Positions 43,675-53,078 of a DNA stretch of 53,078 bases are shown piece after piece. Source of the stretch: Diplocarpon mali (lineage: Eukaryota; Ascomycota; Leotiomycetes; Helotiales; Drepanopezizaceae); assembly GCA_024741835.1 (NCBI GenBank), contig JAENRP010000306.1:1-53078 (forward strand), read 5' to 3'. Position 1 is the first letter of the stretch; every line of letters starts with the position of its first letter. Under the pieces are notes generated by a model, which saw only the letters and a program-made list of their open reading frames with translations, had not been told where the DNA came from and did no database searches. A program made the translations under genes and the position numbers.

Positions 43675-44550
43675 ATGATGTCTCCGCCCTCCAGCAGTAA
43701 CAAAGGCGAACCCATGGATCCAACCTCGATCTCGAGCCCCAGCACTCAAAACTCCCTCTTGCAGCCAGCAGCACCTCTCCCAACCATCCTCTCCACAAAT
43801 ATTCCATCTACCTTACTCGCAGCTCCTATTAGTGCCGACACTACCAGAACAGCCATCGCGGGTGCCGACTCTCTGCCGGGTTTTGACACGTTCCACTTGT
43901 TCAACACACTTCCTTTGGAGCTCAGATTACAAATCATTAGACTGGCAGCCGCAGTCGAAACTGAGGGATTTGTCTCGCTCGAAGTTCTAGAGGTCAGTAT
44001 TGACATCGCCGAGGCCAATGATTGCGGTAGTCTCTCAGCCCACAGCTGCCAGGTCGACGGCCCCGATGCGTCGTTCCCCATCATCACGTTTACCACCCCA
44101 GCTCGCAATGCCCACTCAGCCCTCGTTCTCCTGGCTGTCAATCGGGAGGCTCGCGCCGAAATGATCATTCATCTTGCGGCCGCTGGAATCCACGCCCTTA
44201 ACGCCGGAAAAAACGCCTTCATCTACTACAAGCCCGATGATACTACGATATACATCAATAACATGAGACTCTTCCTGAAGAAGCTCGAGGAGTTCGATCA
44301 GTGCGAAAAACATCGCATTACCTTCGAAGACATCAAGAAGTTTGCGTTGAGTTGGGATTGCATGGTCAGAGATGACTTTGTTCTTTATGATTCCGATGAC
44401 GACTTTGGCCTAGATGAGGAAGTCTACAATACGGAGCACAGCGGCCCTACTTTCGGTACCTGGCCCTCGTTGTTCGAAGCTGAGTCTGATGAGTTCAAGG
44501 TCCCTGCGACTGTCTACCTGCCATTGCAGCCAGGTAGGTGCCTTCACTAG
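43675..44550 (+). CDS. 2EXR domain protein, 3' end probably frameshifted
   Basis: An open frame of 291 codons. After a Ser/Pro-rich leader, FHLFNTLPLELRLQIIRLAA (about residues 72–91) is the F..F..LP.ELR..IW-type motif that opens the fungal 2EXR domain. ALVLLAVNREARAEMI (about 149–164) is the usual second element (LL.VN.EAR). Function of the family is unknown; it is expanded in Pezizomycotina. The frame ends LPLQPGRCLH, but the next frame carries a natural-looking continuation (FTSEGWYRFYLVGINVEWPG to TPVRE, stop 44672–44674). Removing one C from the CC at about 44530–44531 would fuse the two. The gene may therefore end at 44674 in the true sequence, or this allele carries a late frameshift. 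Confidence 0.72.
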   Translation: MMSPPSSSNKGEPMDPTSISSPSTQNSLLQPAAPLPTILSTNIPSTLLAAPISADTTRTAIAGADSLPGFDTFHLFNTLPLELRLQIIRLAAAVETEGFVSLEVLEVSIDIAEANDCGSLSAHSCQVDGPDASFPIITFTTPARNAHSALVLLAVNREARAEMIIHLAAAGIHALNAGKNAFIYYKPDDTTIYINNMRLFLKKLEEFDQCEKHRITFEDIKKFALSWDCMVRDDFVLYDSDDDFGLDEEVYNTEHSGPTFGTWPSLFEAESDEFKVPATVYLPLQPGRCLH

Positions 44551-44674
44551 TGAGGGCTGGTATAGATTTTACCTTGTGGGGATCAATGTCGAGTGGCCAG
44601 GCGATGGGGAGTCATTGCGGAACGACAGCATGTATTACCCAAAGGCTGTTACACCGACACCAGTCAGAGAATAG

Positions 44675-47600
44675 ATCAAATAGGGCCTAGTTGCATTACA
44701 CCTGAGTCTGATATCTGAGCGGTTTTTCGTGGGTTTTCATAAGTAGCACAAATGCCATACAGCTACGAGACTTCTGCTTCAGCATAAAATGCCATAAACG
44801 GTGATTGGTGAGATAAATCTTGACTGATTCCCAGAATCTTGGAAAGAGGGCGATGAGAGGTCCCTCGCGGAGATTTCATTGTGGTAACGCTCTCCGGTTC
44901 AAATTTCCAAAAGCAATTATGCGTCTGATTGTCAACGAAATCGTTATCTCGAGATCATCAAGAGAGCCTTATATGAGGCTGCCGAAGACATCTCGTTCTC
45001 TACCGTGAGACTCAATCTCTTAGGGCACATGTCACATTTTCCCTACAGCTGTTCCTGCTCTGTAGTCTGGATCTTCAGATGCCAGTAACTCAATCTGATT
45101 TTGACTGATTTGTGATTGCTCTAGATAAAAGTTGGCTACTAAGAGATGAGTAAATATTATCCTGCAAGACTGTTAGTTTTGATGGATGGTACAAGATGGG
45201 TAGAATTAGGAAAAGGGTTGGTTAATTCAGAGCTCTCGTTGTCTACTTTGAAGCATCACGCCAAGCTCGGTTAGCATCAAAACAACAACAGGCACATCAG
45301 CATCACTTCCTTGTCCATGCTCCAAGAAATACAGCATGTAATCTAACCCCAATCAAGACTATCCCATCCATCCAATCTTTGCGCCTTTTTTCGGGACCAT
45401 CGATACAGAGCCAGCAGCAGATTTTTGATTGCTTGCCTTGTGTTTATGAAAAAAACTTGTTATGCGTGCTCCAGATCTTGTATGCCAATGACGATCTCCC
45501 AATAGAGACACCTAGAATACATCTTAATAAAAGTGTGACAGTACTGCTCAAGTTCCTCGTTTCCACTCTACATCTGGTCCTCACGGTGAAGCCTGGCTTC
45601 GATTTTTAAAAAGCCGGTGTGGAAAGAAATCACGATACACGTATTTGGGGAATGTGGCGCATCCGCCTACCTGGAGATGATGACTACCTTATGCTCTGTC
45701 CCTATCTGAAGCCAGAGAATCAATGGAGGGTTGGTGCAAGTCGACACTTAGGACTCACGTCCACTTGGCTCAACATCGCAATAACCTTACTGTGATTTTT
45801 CCTCGAGCCAGGTCAGAGTCAACCGAGGGCAACGCTAACAGAGTGATTAGATAAAGCTCGTTCTGTGGATAAAATCGCCGACCGGATAGTTAGCCTTCTC
45901 TCTCAGCAGGGGCAAAAGACAGCTCTTGACTTCCGCGTGGAAAAATTACAAGAACCCTTCCTCATCACAGGATTCTTCCTGGAAGCTGGAGACCACCGGC
46001 GTGCAGTCAGAGAACTTGTCTGGCGGAGTAGTTTAATTTTTCCCTCGACCGGGAATCGTGGCACTGCAGTCTAAGCTCTGCTATTCCTGTCATTTTTCTT
46101 CTGCCATTGTATGTACTGCTTTCAACCAACTACTATGTTGCCAACCCTTTTCCGTTACCTGGTGTATTTCCACCTCTCTCTGCTACTGTACTCGTCTGTG
46201 TCTTTTACAACCCCATGTACTGATGTTAGTTTCTATCGCCCGTAACTTAGATTTAGAATCCTACGATCGTCGCTGACGTCAATTTCCAGGAAGATGAGCT
46301 TGCTCATAGAAATTACGAGCGCGTTTCTTATTCCTCTCCGACTCGTCTCTCCCAGGTCTTTATGTAGAACAGTAGAGCACGTTGCCAAGAGAGAATATCG
46401 GATTTGAACTCTACGATTTACTGCCCATGCCTTGAAGTATAAATCATCGGCAACTACTTCACCAATCAGGACCAATCGCCTCCCAAATCAGGAACTGGAT
46501 TCCACACCCAGATCGGTGCTCTCGCCCTCTGGAGTTCCAATGCCTGTGGTAGCAAAGCGTCTCGTTCCCCTCGACCATCAGCTGTAGGTCCAAAGCTTCA
46601 CGGAATCGATTTTCCAAACAACCTCGACAACCACAGACCCTCACGGGCAGAGAAGATACACTTCCCTCGTCATTTAATCCGCTGCTGTTGTAGTCGTCTT
46701 ACCCTCCACCGCGAAGATAGTGAGAGAACCGAACTCTCTGCATGTTATCTATTGTCTTACATCTCGTCTCATCTCATGTTCCCCAACCTCTCGTTCTAAA
46801 CAAAACCCGCAACCAGCGCCTCAACACATGGTCTCAAATGCACAAGCTCCAAGCCCACACTTCCATTTCGGCATTAGGCGTTTGTGCTATCCGTAAGCCG
46901 TTGTACCGGTTAAGACGCGACGTCTGTGTAAAACTCCTCACAGCCGAACACTACTCCTCGGGCTTTTATATGTGAGTTTCGTAAAATACGCGATAGAGAC
47001 ACGCCGCGCAAGATAGGAGAGGAGAGAGGTGGCCAGTAAGGCAATGCTAGGATTGCAAAAAGAGAAGAGCCCCATAGCAGCAAGAATTCAATGAAAGCAA
47101 TATGAAAGCAACAGCTCTTCCCTGATCACGTGCCAAAAAAAAGGGAGAAAAAAAAAGAGAAAAAAAAAGGTAGGCCCTCATGTAGTTCAAGCTTTCCCTC
47201 CAAGCTTCACTGTAACAAAGAGGAACGGATTGCAGATCGTCAGCTCAAGTGTAATAAACATGTAGTTAGGGGGCCGGGAAGGATTTGAAGATGAAACGGG
47301 GGAAGATCATCTGTCAGCTTGATTAATTTAGCCCAACATGTCTTCTTCCTCCCGCTCAACCCCCTTCGAGTCCTCAATAAATAATCATGAACCGAGTAGA
47401 CTCAAGTCAGCATTCGAAGAATCGATCAACGAAATTTATTACTCGATACTGTACGTTAAGCATAAAGTAGAAGTGTTATCCTTCTTATTCCGCTCTATCC
47501 GCAATCGAGTACGTGCCAGAGGAAAAGCACGCACGTATGTATGCAGAGCTAGCATCCCATATACTTCCAGAACGCCATTGGGTATTTCCGTGCTTCCAAT

Positions 47601-47701
47601 AGTCCATTATCCGTATCTGCGCTCGCAAGTCTCATTCTGCATTCCTCATCCGTCGACTGTGAACGCTCGGCCATCCCAAATCCCCTTCAAATCCCCAGAG
47701 C
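44675..47701. other. Gene-free region, 3 kb, partly AT-rich
   Basis: Many short frames, none with a recognisable motif. A-rich runs at about 47135–47170. A 145-codon plus frame at 47338–47775 runs into the 3' end of the PNS1 gene antisense and is not convincing. Confidence 0.5.
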
Positions 47702-49522
47702 CTACACGTGCACCGCCTGCTGAACATGTGGATACACAGCCACCAAGCGCGTCCACAGATCCGGAAACTCATTGATCATAACCTGGGGATCAAAGGCCAT
47801 GGCCACGAACAAAGTCGACACCCCGCTCTTGATAGGGACAAGGAAGACATTCGCAATCTGCAGGCCGATGAGGAATGCGAATGCCATGACAACGGGTGTA
47901 AAAGCATTGCCTTGGTTGTATTCGGGCGCAGTGAAATTCAGGTAGAGATATGCGAGGAAGGAGCAGAGGTAAGCAACGAATACCGCGCCCATTGTGAGGA
48001 CGGGATTGATGAGGCATTCGTTGACCAGAGCGTCGATGCCGCGGTCTTTCATCATTGTCCAGGTGGTCTGCGTCTAGTCAGCACGAGAGCGGAACGCACA
48101 GGGAGAATAGAGATTCACCTTGGCAGCAGGGATGTAAGCCTTTCCATATAATGCGATGTACGAGAACGCGTACTCGTTTATGAACTGGATTGCCCAGTCC
48201 AGAAGACCAATAAAGCATTGCAAGCAGCAGAAGAAAACTGCACCCACGATGTTCCCCTGCGCAGCCTCATTCTGCTGAGCAATCGAGCAGGCCTGACGTA
48301 ATATCTGGATGATGGCCACGAGCAGGCTACCGAAACTAATGCTGCCAAAACTGTAAGTGAGCGAGCGCTTAAGAGCACCGCTAGTAGCGCCTTTGGGGAC
48401 CCCTGACGGCTTCTGAGAGCAGAAGTACCAGCTGCCATAGACGCCGGAAATGGTGACGTGGATGACGTTCTTGATTACTTCCGTGATCCAGTATGCGGCG
48501 AAGGTAATGAAGACGAGGAGACCAATCACCTTGGCCTTGCTGCAGGATCCTCCACCGGCGTTGCAGCCTTCGCTATTGGGATAGTACTTGACATAAACTG
48601 CGACCATTGTGACCGAGAACCATGCGCCAAAAGCGGTAGCGAGGAGGCCTCCAATGGCAGAAACGGCGAACACATGCCCGTAGTTCTTGGAGACGTCGAT
48701 GACGGTCTGCAGGATCAGAACCGAGAAGGGGATACGTGGAATCCATGATACGAAGCAGATGATGTAGAAGACAGCGAAGACGAGGTAGACGATGCCAGCA
48801 CTGTACCAGCCGCGGAGAAGGTAAACAATGGCGGTACCCACCCCGAACACGATTTGCAGAATACCGGTGATCCAGATAGCTCTGCAGCAACATCAGCAGG
48901 GATTCTCCACTGGGCGGGGTGGCAGGACTTACTGTTTGGTAAAGGCACGAATAATCCAGAAGTAGGCGGCAGAAACTACAAACGCCACAGCCAGGACAAA
49001 CGCGCTGCACCGGTCAGCTCCATCCATTGTCGTATCTCGCCAGACCAGCACTCACAACAGGATAATAGTATTCGAATTCAGCGATACCACATTCCGCGAG
49101 CCATAGATACCGCCCGACCCCTTGAGAGCGTAGCCATGAATCGCCAGCCCGCTCACAGCACAGAAGCCCAGGAAGGTAGCCAGGAACAGCAGCGCAGCCC
49201 AAAGATCATTCCACTGGGGGCGATCGACCTTGAACGTCTGCTCGAAGCTGAAGTCCATCTTGCCACCGCCGTTCGACCCATCGACCGGCACGTTATTTCC
49301 ATAGTTCGGGGGCTGCTGAGGCAGAGGACCCATGGAGCCGTCGAACTGCTGGTATTGGGGGTGCTGGTGCTGGTTCTGCTGGTACTGCTGTCCATACCCA
49401 TGGCCATTCTGCTGGTACGCCTGCGGTCCTTGCTGGTAGCCAAAGCCCTTCAGCTGGTCCTGTTGTCCGTGCTGGTAGTAAGCGTCTGCTTGTCCGACGT
49501 ACTGGGGCTGGTTGTAGGCCAT
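47702..49522 (-). CDS. PNS1: Choline transporter-like (CTL/SLC44 family) membrane protein Pns1
   Basis: Four exons: 49522–49056, 49004–48933, 48881–48119 and 48067–47702; 555 aa, close to yeast Pns1. The N-terminal 100 residues are a Gln/Tyr/Gly-rich cytosolic tail (MAYNQPQYVGQADAYYQHGQ). About ten hydrophobic helices follow, starting WNDLWAALLFLATFLGFCAV. The family signature region is present: AAYWITEVIKNVIHVTISGV, then GSWYF and, after a loop, ALKRSLTYSFGSISFGSLLV, and later INEYAFSYIALYGK. All junctions are in phase, with CTGAC/CTGAT branch points. Animal CTL proteins carry choline; Pns1 in yeast sits in the plasma membrane but its substrate is not firmly established. The tail suggests a protein-interaction surface. 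Next upstream on the same strand is a SUR7/PalI gene. Confidence 0.93.
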
Positions 49523-50770
49523 GACGATGAGAGCTTCTACTCGGCGCGCTGCTTCAATTGATATGTGTCGATTCCAAAGAATAGCTCGGCGGAGCAGATA
49601 AACAATGATGGTGAGAAGCAGCAGAATGAGGCCATCGGATCATTGCGAGAGATCAGACAAGCAGGATTGGGGAACGCGCTTGCCACGCTAGTGGCTTTTT
49701 TTTTAGTGACGCTGGGACTAGCCTCAATAGGTATGAATAGCTCTAGTATAAGTTGGGGCCAGCCCCAACCCGGCAAGCCCGTGCTGGAAGACATCACGGC
49801 CGCTGTCGGTACAGCTGCCGCCTCAATGTTCATACAACATAGCATATAAGATGGAAATTTATGCCTGTGGATAGGCACGCCTCTCTCCAGAGCAGAGCAG
49901 CTGGTGTTGGGGTCAGGCCAGCGCAAAGAGATGGAGGTCTGCCTGTACCGAGTTTATGAGTTTGAGTTCGATGCAAGCGATGCCCAGCCTACCCAGACAA
50001 GGTTCGGACAAGCATTTTATGCTTGATTTAGGGACATGATCCTAGCGAGTCGCTCTGGACCAGGCTCTCGAGAGCTTGGATCGCGGAATAGTCTTCTCAG
50101 CGGGTCAAGGGAGGATCCTACGGGAAATCCCATCCAAAATAAACGTGTCGGCGGGAGATCTTCGTCGTGGGATTTCTCAGTATCTGGTCTCGGAGAGGAG
50201 GGTTGATATCAAGAAAACGACAGGCGCGGGTGCGATGGATTATATCGCGACTACAGTAGCTTAGAAAACTGCTGCTTCGATAATTGGACAAGGGATCTCT
50301 AGACCTAAGTCACGTGTATCGCATCACGGGGATCTGATATTCCCCCCTCGTTGTGCCGAGTTCATGGTGCAGCAATCCTGATGCAGCAGCGATCGGATGA
50401 CATGTCAGAAATCATTACGGGCTGCGATGACCTTGGCAGATGCGTGCAGGGCAAAGGGTTGCGGTCCAGAGCAAAGCCAAGCCAAGCCAAGCAAAGCACT
50501 GCAAAGCAAAACTCATTGTCTGATACGGCTCGTTGCAACAGCTTAAACACAGAGGGTATCATCGCCTCCGCGGGCTTACACCGCAACACTGTGAAGCGCT
50601 AGGGACCTATGTCTCCAGGTCCCACACCAAATCCAGTGCGTCCGAGAAACATAGGTAGCCTCCGTCTCGTCTTTGTCCATCATCCTCGTGCCAATCACTC
50701 GTCTCGGTCTGTAGTTGTCCTCGGTCTTTTCGTCATTCTGTTCTTTTCATTTGTCACGCCCCCGGCAGCC
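49523..50770. other. Intergenic between tandem minus-strand membrane genes
   Basis: PNS1 promoter plus the 3' flank of the SUR7/PalI gene. Contains a short aagcc/aagca imperfect repeat at about 50474–50510. Open frames show no family. Confidence 0.5.
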
Positions 50771-51954
50771 TCACAGGCCGGCCTTCCTCAGCTGGGCCTC
50801 ATCAGTGCGGCGACTTCGCCGCCAGCGACTGTCACGCTGCGGCTTCTCCGTATACTCGCGTCCCTTCTGGCGCCTCCCGATGCAGAATTCGGCCGTCCAC
50901 GTTGCGGTAGCGAGGAACATGACGGCGACGGCGGCCCAGGAGATGGCCAGATATTTGTCGCCCTTGTAGGCGTAGAGGCCGATGACGTTGCCGTGCTTTT
51001 TGACGATGCTCACGGTCTTGTTCTGCACGAACGTCACGAGCGCCGAGTCCACGGTCAGAGCGACGAAGCTGAGAAGCGCGAGGCTGAAGTTGCCGAGGGA
51101 GACGAGGCGCGAGCCGTGGAAGAAGATGGCGAGGGGGCAGGTGAGGATCGCGAGCCCGGCGCTGGCGATGGCGATGGCGTAGATGACAAAGATGGCGTTC
51201 AAGACCACGTTGATCCGTCGGAAGCCCTTGTTGATGTCTTCGGGCCAGTTGAGGCCCGAGAGGTTGAGGTTGAGGGGCCCGACTTGCAGCTGTTGGTTGA
51301 GGATCGTGTCGATGCCGATGTCGTCTGCAGCTGTCAGCTCTGCCCCTCACGGCGTGGTTTCCGTAGGAGACGAGACGTACACATTCCGGTCATGTTTGTG
51401 CAGGCCGTGACGTTCTTGCTTGTGGCCTTGGCTGTAGCGTTCGGCTTGTAGTCTCCACGGCACAGATCGAGCATGTGGACGCTGTACCACTGATTGATTC
51501 CCAGCTCCTTCGACAGCTTGTCTGCTACATCTGACGCCAGGTCGTTGAACTCGTCCTGGACGGCATCGACGGCACCAGTGACATTCTCCTTATCCCCCTC
51601 TAACCACGCTCCAACCTTGCCAATCATGGACGTCGCGGTCGCCCGGGGGGAAGCCGAGGTGAGCGTCGCCGTAGAGCTGGGATCGAGCAGGACCCGGCCG
51701 AGACTCGACGTATTGAGCTTTTCCAGCGTCAGTCTGTCTGCATTGCAAGGCTTCCGTGAGTAGGGGAGAATGGGCCCAGGGAGAATGGGAAGGAGAGGAT
51801 GGGCCAGAGAGATGGGAGAGGAGAGGCGCCGGCTTACCGTAACGATGGGATAGTCCTCCATGAAGCCCTTCTTGCTCCCAGCAAAGAGGCACAGCATCGA
51901 GAGAACAAAGCCAACAACGGCGCAGGCCAGCGGGAAGAGGGCTATCAGACGCAT
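50771..51954 (-). CDS. SUR7/PalI family plasma-membrane protein
   Basis: Three exons: 51954–51838, 51717–51381 and 51324–50771; 335 aa. Four transmembrane helices: LIALFPLACAVVGFVLSMLC (N-terminal), then after a long outer loop IFVIYAIAIASAGLAILTCP, LGNFSLALLSFVALTVDSAL and AISWAAVAVMFLATATWTAE. Exon joining gives MEDYPIVTLNTSSLGRVLL, the loop start typical of SUR7/PalI proteins. The loop then has NQWYSVHMLDLCRGDY and a second Cys (VTACTNMTGMYDDIG), matching the claudin-like W...C...C pattern. Several N-glycosylation sites lie in the loop. The basic tail (RRQKGREYTEKPQRDSRWRR) is cytosolic. Relatives act at eisosomes, in endocytosis and wall integrity, or in ambient pH sensing (PalI). The exon-2 acceptor is an unusual AAAG, chosen because it alone keeps the frame and the LNTS motif. 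Confidence 0.87.
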
Positions 51955-53078
51955 GTTGCATCTCAGACTTGGAAGAGCCGACGAGCCGAGAGCCAGAAGA
52001 CAGAGTAGAAGAAGTGACTGCGCGGAGGGTAGGGCAACGCTGCAGCCGCGTCGCGCGGAGAGCCCACACGCAAGAGAGCTACTTTATCTATGTCGAAACA
52101 CGCCGCCGCGGCAGGGAATGAGCGACAGCAAGGAAAACAAGCACCTGGGTTCTGGAGTCTCTGCAGCCCGATCAAATCAGATAGCCGAGATCTGCTGGCA
52201 CGACATGATCCAGCGCACCGGCTATGCCACACACAGGGGCACATCCTCTCCGCTTACACACTTCTCGTCGGCGCCGCTGGGGAGGGAGAGTTGTCAGGCA
52301 GGCGACGCTGCAATCGCCGACACATCGATACGGGCCCCCGCCTGTCACGTGGGCGCCACCCATCCACCTCACCTCTCCTGCGCCGATAGATGGCGCATCA
52401 GTCAAGCCGACTGGCAACACATCTCCACGCCGATGTAGTCGAAGAAGAGCAGAGCAGAGCAGAGCCGCTCCGATCAGATTGGATTCCGGCCAAGCAAGGT
52501 CACCCGAATCAGATCAGATCAGATCAGGCCAACTCCTCGGACGACTCAACTCGACACACGCCAGAACCAAGGCTCGACTCGAGTCTCACCCTCTCTCGCG
52601 CGTGTGAAGCTCCACCCACTGCCTTCGCAGCCTTCGCAGGAATTCCAATCTGACCTATATTCCCTTACGTACAACTGACCCCAACACCCCGAACAGCGCA
52701 GCCAGCCCCCGTGAATCCTAGCCTCATTCGATCTATCCTCCATCTCCCCCCAACCCCTTTGGCAGAACCCGGGTCTCTCAGGTCTCCCAGGTCTCCCAGG
52801 TCTCCCAGCCGAACCTGTCAACTCCGAACGTGCATGACCCCAACCCCCCCCCCCAGCTCACATACTGCCCGAGGGGGTGGAAGCACATGAGGATCTCTTA
52901 ACCTTGGGTAAGGGATGCCAAATATGTGTATCGACTTAGCCATCCTTCATCCTGTGCCTGCACCCGTACCAGGTAGGCTTTTTGACCTTCGGCGCCAACG
53001 CCATTGCAGCGCGCGACAGCGGGACGATCATTGATAATTCTTGGCAAACTCACTCGTCAGATCCCCCCCCCCCCCCGG
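51955..53078. other. Upstream region and contig edge
   Basis: Promoter of the SUR7/PalI gene, then simple repeats: gcaga units (about 52448–52465), atcag units (about 52508–52527), a 9-bp tandem array and C homopolymers at about 52843–52854 and 53065–53076. No gene is evident. Confidence 0.5.
52772..52808. repeat. 9-bp tandem repeat (ggtctccca)x4
   Basis: Four head-to-tail 9-bp units, the first with one mismatch (ggtctctca). Noncoding. Confidence 0.9.

Noticed and set aside
44890..44912. ggttcaaatttcc, similar to a tRNA B box
   Set aside because: I could not fold a cloverleaf with acceptor and anticodon stems around it, so no tRNA is called.
47338..47775. 145-codon plus-strand ORF
   Set aside because: It overlaps the 3' end of PNS1 antisense and has no motif.
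1..53078. Secondary-metabolite cluster, CRISPR array or viral insertion
   Set aside because: No PKS, NRPS, terpene synthase or P450 was found, no direct-repeat/spacer array, and no virus-like coding sequence. The AT-rich island is explained by decayed transposons.

Overview
The window is nuclear DNA of a filamentous ascomycete (Pezizomycotina). Genes are split by short GT–AG introns, mostly 50–180 bp, with CTNAC-type branch points. There are no operons. The gene content is typical of this group: a Pth11-like rhodopsin-domain receptor, a 2EXR protein, a SUR7/PalI protein, a GH92 mannosidase and a DUF2415 protein. Leotiomycetes is a guess from the general look of the proteins. I re-spliced the genes by hand from frame continuity, splice signals and family motifs; coordinates give the full span and the evidence gives the exons.

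Layout. 0–6 kb: a C2H2 zinc-finger regulator (+), a long simple-repeat intergenic stretch with a 4-base N gap, a 64-residue spliced mitochondrial-type microprotein (−), and an F-box protein (+). 8–20 kb: an L-2-hydroxyglutarate dehydrogenase-like mitochondrial flavoenzyme (−), a Ser-rich coiled-coil protein of unknown function (−), a PH-domain protein (+) and a hypothetical protein with a Cys cluster (−). 21–29 kb, the housekeeping core: a DUF2415 beta-propeller protein (−) divergent from mitochondrial Hsp70 SSC1 (+), with a heat-shock-element-like array between them; then a weakly supported small gene (−) divergent from eIF3g/TIF35 (+). 30–31.5 kb: a Pth11-like receptor.

31.5–47.7 kb is gene-poor and in large part AT-rich. 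It holds a Tc1/mariner relic with clear RIP-type mutations, a PIF/Harbinger-like MITE with a TTA target duplication, possibly an LTR fragment, a secreted or anchored GH92 mannosidase (−), a fructosamine-kinase-like gene broken by a one-base frameshift (+), a Nudix hydrolase (+) and a 2EXR protein with an apparent 3' frameshift (+). 47.7–52 kb carries two plasma-membrane protein genes in tandem on the minus strand: a PNS1/CTL choline-transporter-like protein and a SUR7/PalI tetraspanner.

I found no CRISPR array, no convincing tRNA or rRNA, no secondary-metabolite backbone gene and no virus-like sequence. The most useful observations are the unannotated-looking microprotein, the two dissectable transposon relics with RIP signature, and two genes whose 3' ends are frameshifted.
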